The notes beneath the pieces were generated by a model, which saw only the letters and a program-made list of their open reading frames with translations, was not told where the DNA came from and did no database searches. Below, one piece after another: positions 1-8,399 of a stretch of 50,022 nt of DNA; position 1 is the first letter of the stretch; every line of letters starts with the position of its first letter. Made by a program: the position numbers and the translations under genes. The DNA is from Opitutales bacterium (GTDB taxonomy: Bacteria; Verrucomicrobiota; Verrucomicrobiia; Opitutales; Oceanipulchritudinaceae). The stretch is taken from NCBI GenBank assembly GCA_016928295.1, contig JAFGLA010000104.1, forward strand, positions 1-50,022. The letters run 5' to 3'.

Positions 1-1638
1 GCCAACTCCATGAACTGCCTCTGCGAAGCCCTCGGTCTTGCCCTGCCTGGCAACGGCACCATCCTCGCCGTGTCCAAGGAGCGCGAACAGCTCTACCGCC
101 GCGCCGCGGCGCGCATCGTGGAGCTGGTCAAAGACGGCATCAAGCCGCGCGACATTGCCACGCTGGAAGCCTTTGACAACGCACTGGCTCTCGACGTCGC
201 CATGGGCGGCTCGACGAACACCATCCTGCACACGCTGGCAATAGCTCGCGAAGCAGGCATCGAGTATGACATCGACCGCATCGACGCAATTTCCCGCCGC
301 GTGCCCTGCCTGTGTAAGGTCTCGCCGTCCTCGGACTACCACATTCAGGACGTGCACCGCGCCGGTGGCATCCACACGATACTGGGTGAACTCAAGCGCA
401 TGGGCATTCTGACCGAAAGCTGCATCACAGTCACCGGCAAAACCCTTGGCGAGAATATCGATCAGTGGGACGTTCGCAGCGGCAAATGCAGCGAAGAGGC
501 CCGCATCGTGCAGTTCTCCGGCGCAGCCGCCTTCGTCATAGACCCCAACGACAACAAAAACGGCTACACCGCACGCAGCGCATCGGGCAACCTTGCGCCA
601 AGGCCCATGCTGTTTTTCCCGGGCAACGAAAAGGCCATCGCAATGTGGCGCTTCAGCGCGGCTTACAACGCTGCTGACGCCCATGCCTGCGCGGCGATCT
701 TTGGCGACGATGGAGAGCTGGAGCTTGTCCCCCCGCAGACGCTCAAGGGCAAGAAGGTCATCGAAGAGGTGATGGTCGAGAAGTTCAAGCGTTACAAGGG
801 CCTCTTCCGCGCAGAGCTGGGCGAGTTCAAGGGCGAACCGGCCATGCTCTTCTACAAATACGACCTCAAGGGCAATCGCCAGTGCGTGTGCATCACCGTC
901 ATCGAAAAGATGAACGCCGACGGCACAATTGCGCGAGCCGTGGACTACGAAGATGAAGAATCCTACGCGCAGATGAAGCCCTCGGGCCTGATGCCGCACG
1001 ACGGAGCCGCCTTCATGTTCAAAGCCGACAAGTGCATCCGTAGCGCTGCCACGGCCTACACAAAGGACGGTGGACTGGCCATCCTGCACGGCGATCTGGC
1101 CCCGGAAGGCGCTGTGGTCAAAACGGCTGGCATCAGCGAAGGCTTCAAGAAGTATTGTGGCGAGGGCTTTATCTTTGAAGGCCCCTGCGTCATCTTCGAA
1201 AGCGAGGAAGACGCGGGCAAGGGCATACTTGAAGGCAAGGTGAAAAGCGGCGATGTAGTCATCATACGCAACGAAGGTCCGCGCGGCGGACCGGGTATGC
1301 AGGAAATGCTCATGCCCACAAGCTACATCGTCGGCATGGGTCTTGGCGACAGCGTCGCGCTCATCACCGACGGGCGCTTCTCCGGCGGAACCGCTGGCGC
1401 ATGCATTGGCCACGTCTCGCCCGAGGCACAGGAAGGCGGCCCGATCGGCCTGCTTAAAGAAGGCGACCGCCTGCGCATAGACTTCAATGGCCGCCGTATC
1501 GACATACTCGTGGACAAGGCCGAGATGGACGAACGCCGCAAGGCATGGAAGCCGTCCCTGCGCCCGATGACGGGCTGGCTCGCCCGTTACCGCAAGCTGG
1601 CCACCAACGCCAGCAAGGGCGGAGTGCTGGAAGCTTAA
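1..1638 (+). CDS. ilvD: Dihydroxy-acid dehydratase, 5'-truncated, with an inserted NTF2-like domain
   Basis: Fe-S dehydratase of valine/isoleucine/leucine synthesis, converting 2,3-dihydroxy-acids to 2-oxo-acids in the cytosol. The frame is open from base 1, so the N-terminus lies outside the window. Family motifs seen: [15 protein letters not shown] (a cluster Cys region), [27 protein letters not shown], and near the end [11 protein letters not shown] with the catalytic-type Ser. Between GKTLGEN (about residue 147) and CIRS (about 345) lie roughly 190 extra residues. Residues about 212-318 of these resemble a SnoaL/NTF2-like fold ([20 protein letters not shown], then ELELVPP and a late strand VCITVIEKM). 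E. coli-type IlvD has a shorter insertion at the same place. The reading frame is intact through the insertion, so the gene looks functional. It ends at a bidirectional terminator facing prfB. The family call is very sure; the inserted-domain call is from pattern only. Confidence 0.95.
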   Translation, partial: ANSMNCLCEALGLALPGNGTILAVSKEREQLYRRAAARIVELVKDGIKPRDIATLEAFDNALALDVAMGGSTNTILHTLAIAREAGIEYDIDRIDAISRRVPCLCKVSPSSDYHIQDVHRAGGIHTILGELKRMGILTESCITVTGKTLGENIDQWDVRSGKCSEEARIVQFSGAAAFVIDPNDNKNGYTARSASGNLAPRPMLFFPGNEKAIAMWRFSAAYNAADAHACAAIFGDDGELELVPPQTLKGKKVIEEVMVEKFKRYKGLFRAELGEFKGEPAMLFYKYDLKGNRQCVCITVIEKMNADGTIARAVDYEDEESYAQMKPSGLMPHDGAAFMFKADKCIRSAATAYTKDGGLAILHGDLAPEGAVVKTAGISEGFKKYCGEGFIFEGPCVIFESEEDAGKGILEGKVKSGDVVIIRNEGPRGGPGMQEMLMPTSYIVGMGLGDSVALITDGRFSGGTAGACIGHVSPEAQEGGPIGLLKEGDRLRIDFNGRRIDILVDKAEMDERRKAWKPSLRPMTGWLARYRKLATNASKGGVLEA

Positions 1639-1665
1639 AAGCGGCGCTGCATTCAAGCGCAAAAC

Positions 1666-1704
1666 AAAAAGGCCGTGGCGGGAGTCCCCCGTCGCGGCCT
1701 TTTT
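1666..1704. terminator. Bidirectional Rho-independent terminator between ilvD and prfB
   Basis: AAAAAGGCCG and CGGCCTTTTT flank an imperfect GC-rich stem with a short loop (AGTCC). The A-run on one side and T-run on the other let it serve both convergent genes. Confidence 0.85.
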
Positions 1705-1736
1705 GCTGCATGAAGCACCAAGTTCCAGAATGCTCC

Positions 1737-2879
1737 CTAATCGTCGAGCTGGATATTCTTGTTGCGGTTCTTTGGGCATCCCGCTCTCAGCCAAGCCTGT
1801 ATGAACTGGTCGATGTCGCCGTCCATTACGGCCTGAATGTTGCCCGATTCCGCACCGGTTCGCAAGTCCTTCACCATCTGGTAGGGCTGGAACACGTAGG
1901 AACGAATCTGGTAGCCCCAGCCGATGTCGCCCTTCTCGGAGTAAAAGCGTTCAATCTCGGCCCGCTTTGCGTCCTGCGCCTTTTCGTAGATCTTGCTCTT
2001 TAGCATCTTGAGCGCCGTGGCCTTGTTCTTGTGCTGCGAACGCTCGTTTTGACAGGCGACGATAATGCCGCTCGGAATATGCGTTATGCGAATGGCGGAC
2101 TCGGTCTTGTTGACGTGCTGGCCACCGGCGCCGCTACTGCGGTAGGTGTCGATTTTGAGGTCTTCCTCGCGCACTTCCACGTCAATATCGTCATCGACTT
2201 CGGCGACGACATCCACGGCGCCGAATGTGGTATGACGACGCTTGTTGGAATCAAAGGGGCTTATGCGGACAAGGCGGTGCACGCCGCGCTCGCTCTTTAT
2301 GTTGCCAAACGCGTATTCGCCGATGATGCGGAGCGTTGCACGGGATATGCCAGCCTCCTCGCCCGGGGCAATGTCCTCGACCTCCACGGTGAAGCCGCGC
2401 CTTTCCGCCCAGCGCATATACATGCGAAGCAGCATGTCCGCCCAGTCGCAGGCCTCCGTGCCTCCTGCGCCGGAGTGAATGCTGACGATGGCGTTGTTCT
2501 TATCCATCGGGGCGGAGAGAAAGCTGCGAATCTCCAACTCGTCCAAATCGCCGAGCAACTTCGGGGCGCTCGTTTCAATTTCGCGCTCAAACTCCAAGGC
2601 GTCCTCGCTCTCGCTCTCGTCCATCAGCTCGATAAGCGTTCGCATATCGTCCACGCGGCGGCGCAGATCCTCCGCCGGAGTGATGATGCCCTTCAGGCGG
2701 GCAGCCTCGGAGACGACTTCACGCGCGGCGTCCGGTCGATCCCAAAAGCCTGATTCGGCCATGCGCGCTTCAAGAGCTTCCACCTCGCGCCGCTTGCCCT
2801 CTATGTCCAGAAAGCGGCGCAGTTGTGCCGCACGGCGGACTATGGTATCGACTGTGTTGCGAAGTTCGGGGTTCTGCAT
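1737..2879 (-). CDS. prfB: Peptide chain release factor 2
   Basis: Recognises UGA/UAA stop codons and triggers peptidyl-tRNA hydrolysis on the ribosome. The SPF codon-recognition tripeptide (SPFDSNKRRHT, about residue 207) and the catalytic GGQ (GAGGQHVNKTES, about residue 252) are both present, as is the RF2-typical C-terminal DGDIDQFIQAWL. The chosen ATG gives 380 residues, slightly longer than the usual 365 because of a short C-terminal tail (CPKNRNKNIQLDD). An upstream in-frame ATG at 2951 adds 24 residues with no family similarity. The region LRRFLDIEGKR, where many RF2 genes carry the programmed +1 frameshift (CUU UGA C), reads straight through as CTG GAC, so expression is not autoregulated by frameshifting. 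Last of three leftward translation genes (rpsR, tsaC, prfB). Confidence 0.97.
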   Translation of the reverse strand: MQNPELRNTVDTIVRRAAQLRRFLDIEGKRREVEALEARMAESGFWDRPDAAREVVSEAARLKGIITPAEDLRRRVDDMRTLIELMDESESEDALEFEREIETSAPKLLGDLDELEIRSFLSAPMDKNNAIVSIHSGAGGTEACDWADMLLRMYMRWAERRGFTVEVEDIAPGEEAGISRATLRIIGEYAFGNIKSERGVHRLVRISPFDSNKRRHTTFGAVDVVAEVDDDIDVEVREEDLKIDTYRSSGAGGQHVNKTESAIRITHIPSGIIVACQNERSQHKNKATALKMLKSKIYEKAQDAKRAEIERFYSEKGDIGWGYQIRSYVFQPYQMVKDLRTGAESGNIQAVMDGDIDQFIQAWLRAGCPKNRNKNIQLDD

Positions 2880-2991
2880 GGGAAGAGCTTGTGTGCCAAA
2901 TGTTAAGAGATGTTCGCCCGTTGCGCCTCTGTTCCAGTCATCCTGCAACAAGGCCGTGGATTAATCCACCCTGAATTGCCTGTCTGCGGCG

Positions 2992-4026
2992 TCAACGCTT
3001 TGCCGAGGCGCGGCCAAGACGGTCGTTTATCGCGTCGCCAAGCCCGCCCGCCGGGGCCTGTTCCATCCAGATATGCGCGTAGTCGCCCTCGTCCAGCCTT
3101 CTAAGCAGGGAGAACACGTTTCGGGCCGCTTCCGCGCTCTGGCCGCTTTCGCTTAACCAGAAAAGGTCCACTGCCTGCGGCAGAGCGGCGAAGTGCGCAT
3201 CAGGACGGGCAAAGAGCACCAGCGCGCAACGCTCGCCCACGACGTGCCCGGGCATCGATAAAGGTGGCATCCCGCCGCTAGGAAAAAGCTCAAGCGGGGT
3301 CTGCGGACTGTAATGGCGCGAAAGCATCCCGGGGGCGTCCACAGGGGCGGATTCGTCCGCGTGGCGCGGCTCGGGGAGCAGGACTTCGCGCTCCAATGCG
3401 AGCGAAAGCTCTTCTCTGGACACTGCGCCCGGTCGGAAAAGAACGGGGTGTTCCGCGTCCGCAAGGCCGATAATTGTGGATTCAATGCCTATGTCGCAGG
3501 GGCCGCCGTCCAGAACGTAGTCTATGCTGTCCCCAAGTCCGGCCTCTACGTGCTCGGCCTTTGTCGGTGAAACATAGCCGAAACGGTTCGCGCTAGGCGC
3601 GGCAAGGCACAGGCCGCTAAGGTTAAGTAGCTCGCGCGTTAGCGGGTGCTTGGGGCAGCGAAGTGCCACGGTGGGAAGCCCTGCCGAGACAATGTCCGGC
3701 ACATGGGGACGCTTTCGCATCACTATCGTGAGCGGCCCGGGCCAGTAGCGTTCCATCAAAAGGCGTGCCTGCGGGCTTACTTCGGCAAGACTTTCGGCCT
3801 GCTCCGGCCCGCTGACGTGTACTATCAGGGGGTCGATCAAGGGGCGGCCCTTCACTTCGAAAATCCGGCGGCAAGCGGCTGCGTCGAGCGCGTTCGCGGC
3901 AAGGCCATAAACGGTCTCCGTGGGGATGGCCACGAGGTTTCCGGCGCGCAAAGCATCCGCAAGCTCCTGCATTTGTTCGCGGGAACCTGAAAAACGTCTT
4001 ATGCGCTGCAAGCCTTTGTCTGTCAT
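2992..4026 (-). CDS. tsaC: Threonylcarbamoyl-AMP synthase, long Sua5 type
   Basis: Makes L-threonylcarbamoyl-AMP from Thr, bicarbonate and ATP, the first step of t6A37 modification of ANN-decoding tRNAs. The YrdC domain occupies about residues 15-210 with IPTETVYGLAANA, KGRPLIDPLIVHV, LPTVALRCP and APSANRFGYVSPTKAEHV. A C-terminal Sua5 domain follows after the linker LSRHYSPQTPLELF, so this is the two-domain form (344 residues). The start is the ATG of MTDKGLQRI; a 35-residue upstream extension in the same frame has no family similarity. It lies between rpsR and prfB on the same strand with gaps of about 110 bp, probably co-transcribed. Confidence 0.95.
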   Translation of the reverse strand: MTDKGLQRIRRFSGSREQMQELADALRAGNLVAIPTETVYGLAANALDAAACRRIFEVKGRPLIDPLIVHVSGPEQAESLAEVSPQARLLMERYWPGPLTIVMRKRPHVPDIVSAGLPTVALRCPKHPLTRELLNLSGLCLAAPSANRFGYVSPTKAEHVEAGLGDSIDYVLDGGPCDIGIESTIIGLADAEHPVLFRPGAVSREELSLALEREVLLPEPRHADESAPVDAPGMLSRHYSPQTPLELFPSGGMPPLSMPGHVVGERCALVLFARPDAHFAALPQAVDLFWLSESGQSAEAARNVFSLLRRLDEGDYAHIWMEQAPAGGLGDAINDRLGRASAKR

Positions 4027-4135
4027 AACAATCCAAGCCAGTACAAGATCAAAGCCCACTTCACGGAGGAAGCAGGCTTGGCAAAAGTGATTCGCTCCGC
4101 CACTGGCGTAAGGAGGCTTTTGAGGCCCCAAGGCG

Positions 4136-4345
4136 TTACTTCATCAGCAGCATCGAGCGTGAACGCTTGATCTGCGTGGTGATATGGCGCTGCTGAACGG
4201 CGGTGAGACCCGTGATACGGCGGGGAAGAATCTTGCCCGTCTCTGTGACGTAACGGGAAAGCGCTTCTACATCCATGAACGTATAATCCATGGGGTTGCG
4301 GGACTGCTGCTGCGGAGCGGCCGCATTCTGTGCTTCTGGAACCAT
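4136..4345 (-). CDS. rpsR: 30S ribosomal protein bS18
   Basis: Small-subunit platform protein. The 69-residue product contains the family core [36 protein letters not shown] and [10 protein letters not shown], with a short Gln/Ala-rich N-terminus. In many bacteria rpsR sits in rpsF-ssb-rpsR-rplI; here none of those partners is adjacent and the gene instead heads a leftward rpsR-tsaC-prfB run. Confidence 0.97.
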   Translation of the reverse strand: MVPEAQNAAAPQQQSRNPMDYTFMDVEALSRYVTETGKILPRRITGLTAVQQRHITTQIKRSRSMLLMK

Positions 4346-4494
4346 GTCAAATCTGTTGTTTTCAGTGAAAAGTCAGAACAATTGCCACAACACCCCCCTT
4401 CGGTCAAGCAGGGATTTCGGTTCAATCGCAGAAGAAGTCAAAAAGGCCAGCTCTAACAACTGGTTTCGTAGCGAGAACGAGGATTTGCGGATGG

Positions 4495-4610
4495 GCAGGG
4501 CTCAAGCCCTGCACCACCGATGCTTGCGCATCGGCATTGGCTGCCTTGGGTAGGCGAACGCAGTCGCCGTAAGGGCAAAGCCCTTCAAAGAAGGAGGGTT
4601 TACTCCCTCC
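4495..4610. repeat. Cluster of five consecutive short hairpins
   Basis: In the 415-bp gene-free stretch between rpsR and tRNA-Pro five palindromes follow one another: GCAGGGC/GCCCTGC (4495-4512), CCGATGC/GCATCGG (4517-4534), GGCGA/TCGCC (4553-4568), AAGGGC/GCCCTT (4571-4585) and GGAGGG/CCCTCC (4593-4610). Loops are 3-6 bases. Such hairpin trains resemble dispersed REP/BIME-like intergenic elements. Only one copy is present in this window, so repetitiveness is inferred rather than shown. No coding potential is visible. Confidence 0.6.
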
Positions 4611-4760
4611 CAAAGACCGTTCACAGCAGAAATCAAAGTTGTTAGAGGTGGCCTAAAGCGTTTTTCCAGCATGGAAGCATATGAACGCAGCGGCGCGAAA
4701 ACAAAAAACACATTGGGTATTGACCTGCGGCGAAAAGCTGCTTGAGTGCACAACTTCCAT

Positions 4761-4838
4761 CGGGATGTAGCTCAGCCTGGGTAGAGCACACGCCTGGGGG
4801 GCGTGGAGTCGCTGGTTCAAATCCAGTCATCCCGACCA
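4761..4838 (+). tRNA. tRNA-Pro (anticodon GGG)
   Basis: A complete cloverleaf: acceptor CGGGATG/CATCCCG, D-arm GCTC...GAGC, anticodon stem CACGC/GCGTG with loop CTGGGGG (anticodon GGG, G37), T-arm GCTGG-TTCAAAT-CCAGT, and encoded ACCA at the 3' end. It decodes CCC (and CCU by wobble). Confidence 0.96.
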
Positions 4839-5059
4839 TTTTCCCCCTTTGTCCTGCCGTGACAGGTCATATAAACACATACCGTGTTCGCTTGGGTTAT
4901 ATACGGCCTAGTGCCTGCCTCGCCCTCTTGCCGACGAATCCGCTCCGCCCTTCTTCTGGAACATGGCTGCGGCTGCGCTGTCCAGATACTGCACATGAGA
5001 AAGACACGGCGTGCGAAAGCGCTTGCCTTGCGCGCCTCCTTTCAATTGCCTTGCACAGC

Positions 5060-5674
5060 ATGTCTCTGCCAAAGATTACCAGTGTTAGCGGCCGCGCCGT
5101 CCCCGTTTCCGGAGACGACATAGACACCGACCGCATCATTCCCGCGCGCTTCATGAAGTGCGTGACGTTCGACGGACTGGGGCAGTATCTCTTCAACGAC
5201 GTTCGCAGGAACGAAGATGGAAGCGAGAAAGCCCACAATCTGAACGATCCGCGCTTTGCCGGAGCCACGATTCTCATCAGCGGCAACAATTTCGGCTGCG
5301 GCAGCTCTCGCGAGCACGCGCCTCAGGCGATTTTCCACGCGGGCTACCGCGCGGTCATTGCCGAAGGCTACGCCGAGATTTTCTTCGGTAACTCCACCCA
5401 GCTTGGCATCCCCTGCATGAGCGTGTCCCACGAAGACCGCCTCGCGCTGGAAAAAGCCGTGGAAGCCGCGCCGCAGACGGAAATCGTCATCGACGTGGAA
5501 AAAGAGGAGATTCGCTTCGCTGGCAAGACCATCAAAGCCAGCATTCGTGAATCAGCCCGCGCCGGGTTGATAAGCGGCCGCTGGGACCCGCTTGCCGACC
5601 TGCTCGCCGCCAGCGAAGAGGTAGCCTCCGTAGTGGCCAAACAGCCCTACATGGCCGCCCCCGAGCGCAAGTAA
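5060..5674 (+). CDS. leuD: 3-isopropylmalate dehydratase, small subunit
   Basis: Swivel-domain subunit of the leucine-pathway isomerase that converts 2- to 3-isopropylmalate; it needs LeuC, which is not in the window. Motifs: GDDIDTDRIIPARFMK near the N-terminus, GNNFGCGSSREHAPQA around residues 74-90, and FAEIFF-type AEIFFGNSTQLGIP. The 204-residue length is normal. The start is the ATG of MSLPKITSVSG; the frame is open for about 105 codons upstream, but that stretch runs through the tRNA gene and is not coding. It lies downstream of tRNA-Pro and, with ilvD, gives the window two branched-chain amino-acid genes. Confidence 0.95.
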   Translation: MSLPKITSVSGRAVPVSGDDIDTDRIIPARFMKCVTFDGLGQYLFNDVRRNEDGSEKAHNLNDPRFAGATILISGNNFGCGSSREHAPQAIFHAGYRAVIAEGYAEIFFGNSTQLGIPCMSVSHEDRLALEKAVEAAPQTEIVIDVEKEEIRFAGKTIKASIRESARAGLISGRWDPLADLLAASEEVASVVAKQPYMAAPERK

Positions 5675-5838
5675 ACAGCCAGTTCCCCGAATCTCGACAA
5701 GGGGAACAGGGCCGGAAAAGCAAAGCGGGCCTGTGAATCATTTACGGTTCTGACGAACGTGAGAGCTGCGTGCTTATTCGTAAGCGCGCATCGACCTATT
5801 TTCGTGCAAGAACCGAAGTCCAGCCCCCTTATAATTCC

Positions 5839-6432
5839 ATGAAAGACCTCATCGAAGCCAGCGGCATTTTCATATACCCGCTGGGCCTGTGCTCCATTAT
5901 CGCGGTTTTCATTGTGATAGAACGCCTGCTCGCGCTTAGGCCCGGCAAGGTAGTCCCCATTCACATACAAAACGACATCATCGAGAAAAACAGCCTCCCC
6001 CCCGGCGAGGCGGACTCGGTGGCGGGTAGAATACTGCTCTTCCACCAGCAGCGCCACCCGGACGCGGACCAGATCAAGGCCTTCGGCAAGATGGAAGTGC
6101 TCGGCATGGAGCGCGGCCTCTTCCTGCTCGATGTGGTAATCAGCGCGGCGCCCCTTCTGGGCCTACTGGGCACGGTTACGGGCCTTGTGCGCGTATTCTC
6201 CAAAGTATCCCCCGAAACGGGCGTACCGGAGCCGCAGGCCTTTGTAACGGGCGTTTCGCTCGCCCTTGCAACGACGGTCGTAGGTCTTGCAATCGCAATC
6301 CCCGCGATCGTGTTCAACAGCTACATGAACCGCCGCGTTGAAATGCTCGCGGCAAGGCTCAACGTGCTCGTGGAGCGCATAGTAACAATCGACACCAAAA
6401 ACGAGGCCGAGAAGGCTGCGCGCAGCATATGA
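5839..6432 (+). CDS. exbB: MotA/TolQ/ExbB proton-channel family protein
   Basis: Inner-membrane proton channel that, with ExbD, energises TonB or Tol systems. Three hydrophobic segments fit the family: residues about 10-30 (FIYPLGLCSIIAVFIVIERL), about 90-110 (DVVISAAPLLGLLGTVTGLV) and about 135-160 (VSLALATTVVGLAIAIPAIV). The signature APLLGLLGTVTGL and the ALATTVVGLAIAIPA block are clear. The ATG start gives 197 residues. The stop overlaps the next gene's ATG by 4 bases, so they are translationally coupled. It could serve TonB receptors (one is at 29.6-31.7 kb) or a Tol-like system; no tonB or tolB lies nearby, so the symbol is by family only. Confidence 0.9.
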   Translation: MKDLIEASGIFIYPLGLCSIIAVFIVIERLLALRPGKVVPIHIQNDIIEKNSLPPGEADSVAGRILLFHQQRHPDADQIKAFGKMEVLGMERGLFLLDVVISAAPLLGLLGTVTGLVRVFSKVSPETGVPEPQAFVTGVSLALATTVVGLAIAIPAIVFNSYMNRRVEMLAARLNVLVERIVTIDTKNEAEKAARSI

Positions 6433-6836
6433 GCCTAATGCCCGAACGCCGCCGCCGCCGTGCGGAAGTGAACATCGTGCCGCTGGTGGACGTACTGACG
6501 ACGCTCATCTTCTTTTTCCTTGTCACGATGCAGTTCCGGCAGGGCAAGACGCTTAACATCACCCTGCCCGAAATCGTCACGGCTGGCAAAAACACACTTG
6601 CCCAGTCCATCGACATAAGCGTGACCGGCGAAGGCGATTACTACCTGAACGGCACTTCTGTGAAACCCGAGGAACTGGCCGGTGCGCTGGCCATTCTCGG
6701 CAAAGCCGAGGACAAGCCCCCGTTAGTCATTCGTGCGGACGAGAACACGCCCTTGCGCAAAGTGACCTTCCTGATGGACACCTGCCGCGCAACCGGTTTT
6801 GAAGACTTTCGCCTGCAAAGCAGAAACAAGCAGTAG
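6429..6836 (+). CDS. exbD: ExbD/TolR family biopolymer transport protein
   Basis: Partner of the preceding ExbB-like channel, anchored in the inner membrane by one N-terminal helix with a periplasmic domain. Seen: Arg-rich cytoplasmic start (PERRRRRAEVNIVPLVDVL) with the conserved Asp used in proton conduction, one membrane segment (TTLIFFFLVTMQF), then a periplasmic domain with VIRADENTPLRKV, the usual family motif. 135 residues, normal length. It starts inside the exbB stop (ATGA overlap). A dispersed repeat begins 20 bases after its stop. Confidence 0.9.
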   Translation: MSLMPERRRRRAEVNIVPLVDVLTTLIFFFLVTMQFRQGKTLNITLPEIVTAGKNTLAQSIDISVTGEGDYYLNGTSVKPEELAGALAILGKAEDKPPLVIRADENTPLRKVTFLMDTCRATGFEDFRLQSRNKQ

Positions 6837-6856
6837 CGCATAAGCCCGCCAGACCA

Positions 6857-7017
6857 GGGAGTGTTTGAAAACCGGACTCCCGTCGGAATGCGGGCGTCTT
6901 TTCGGTGAAAAACCTCCCCATTCGGCTCGGGGAATCCCGATTCACTTCGCCTCATGTTCCGGTTTTTCCCTCGAAAACACATCCCGCCCCCTCGGTCCGT
7001 CTATTTGCAAACGCTCC
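6857..7017 (+). repeat. Dispersed inverted-repeat (MITE-like) element, copy 1
   Basis: About 160 bp between the convergent exbD and gldA genes. The right end is CTATTTGCAAACGCTCC; the left end is the diverged form GGAGTGTTTGAAA. Inside are CTCCCGTCGGAATGCG, a GAATC-nn-GATTC palindrome region and CCTCGGTCCGTC, shared with copies at 12766, 18275 and 37185 and with a shortened one at 17515. No target-site duplication is obvious. Confidence 0.85.
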
Positions 7018-7064
7018 TCTAGGCCGGACTTTGTTCGCAAACAACTGCGCCCTGCGGCCCCGCC

Positions 7065-8150
7065 CTATTCGCGAAACGTGCCGATACTGTCGGCGGCAAG
7101 CAGCGCGTTTAGAACCTTTTCAGGCGTCATTTCACCCGCTTCGTGGTGGATGGACGAACCTTGCTCGCAAGCCTTGACCGCGGCAGGCATCAATTCGGCG
7201 GCATCGCAGTCGCCAAGGCCGATTTCCTCCAAAGTCGTGGGCAGGCCGACGTCCTCGCAGAAGGTATAGACCTCGTCCACGATCTCCGGCTCCACATCGG
7301 CAAGCTGCAATCCGGCAAGAACGCCAATCACGACCTTCTCGCCGTGGTAATAATCGTGCGTAGGCTCCAGAGCGGTCAGCCCGTTGTGAATGGCGTGCGC
7401 CGCGGCAAGACCGCCGCTCTCAAAGCCGAGTCCGCTCAAAAGGATGTTGGCCTCCACAATGTGCTCAAGAGCGGGAGTCACGATGTGGCGCTCAGCCGCC
7501 ACGCGGGCCGCGACTCCGTAGCGCAGCAAAGTGTCGTAACATAGCTTCGCTAGCGCGAAGCCGGTCATGGTGCCCAAGCCGCCGCAGGCGTTCATCGAGC
7601 GCGTGGCGCGGCAGGAGTCGGCCTCGAACCACGTGGAAAGCGCGTCGCCCATTCCCGCGACGAGGAAGCGCACGGGCGCATCCGCAATAATCTGCAAATC
7701 CACGAGCACCACGGCAGGATTCGCCCTCTGGTAATACACGGACTCGAACACGCCAAGCTCCGAATACAGTATCGCGCAGCCGCTGCATGGGGCATCCGTC
7801 GAGGCAATCGTAGGCACGATTATGACGGGGATTCCCGCCCTGTCCGCAGCGATTTTCGCCGTGTCAATGACCTTGCCGCCGCCCATTCCCACCAGAACGC
7901 CGACCCGTTTTTCGGCAATAATTACTGCAAGGCGCGAAAGCTCCTTCTCGCAACACTCGCCCCCGAAGCCGTCGACCGGCAGCGCGCCCAAGGCGGCATC
8001 GGTTTCGGCACGCTCCTGCAAAACCCTCCTCGCAGAAGGCGAGGCGATGACAAGACCGTTCCCACCGCAGGCCTCGACCAGCGAAGGAAGCTGGGAAAGC
8101 GCGTTAACATCCTGAATGTATTTCCCGGGAAACTGGATCTTGTGCAGCAT
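7065..8150 (-). CDS. gldA: Glycerol dehydrogenase-like iron/zinc alcohol dehydrogenase
   Basis: NAD-dependent oxidation of glycerol to dihydroxyacetone is the usual role. The Rossmann-type NAD site is seen in VLVGMGGGKVIDTAKI (about residues 85-100), followed by PTIASTDAPCSGCAILY. The metal-site residues of the family appear in GMGDALSTWFEAD (Asp), AAAHAIHNGL (His) and HDYYHGEKV (His). The ATG of MLHKIQFPGKYIQD gives 361 residues, close to E. coli GldA (367); an upstream in-frame extension is not family-like. Divergent from the class II aldolase gene, which fits a link between glycerol/triose metabolism and glycolysis. A related polyol substrate cannot be excluded. Confidence 0.9.
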   Translation of the reverse strand: MLHKIQFPGKYIQDVNALSQLPSLVEACGGNGLVIASPSARRVLQERAETDAALGALPVDGFGGECCEKELSRLAVIIAEKRVGVLVGMGGGKVIDTAKIAADRAGIPVIIVPTIASTDAPCSGCAILYSELGVFESVYYQRANPAVVLVDLQIIADAPVRFLVAGMGDALSTWFEADSCRATRSMNACGGLGTMTGFALAKLCYDTLLRYGVAARVAAERHIVTPALEHIVEANILLSGLGFESGGLAAAHAIHNGLTALEPTHDYYHGEKVVIGVLAGLQLADVEPEIVDEVYTFCEDVGLPTTLEEIGLGDCDAAELMPAAVKACEQGSSIHHEAGEMTPEKVLNALLAADSIGTFRE

Positions 8151-8328
8151 GTCTGGATTCTCCACGAGCCTGGCGCGTATTGCAAAACCAGAAGCGCAAG
8201 AGAACAAAAAATTAGCAAGCCGGAACAATAAAACTTCAGCCTGCTCCCGCACGAGCGCCGCCTGAGACACTGCGCCAACTTAATTCCAACGATGCGGAAG
8301 AGACCTTGGAACTCATAAAGATTCTTCC

Positions 8329-8357
8329 TTGATTGACGTGTGCCGGAGTTATATCCT
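8329..8357 (+). promoter_or_regulatory. Candidate sigma-70-type promoter for the class II aldolase gene
   Basis: TTGATT (8329-8334) and TATCCT (8352-8357) are spaced by 17 bases, about 40 bases before the aldolase start. An overlapping TATATC is also possible as -10. Assigned by eye only. Confidence 0.35.
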
Positions 8358-8399
8358 GTCGTTTTTTACAATTAACAACACAATTACCTAGGAGAACGC

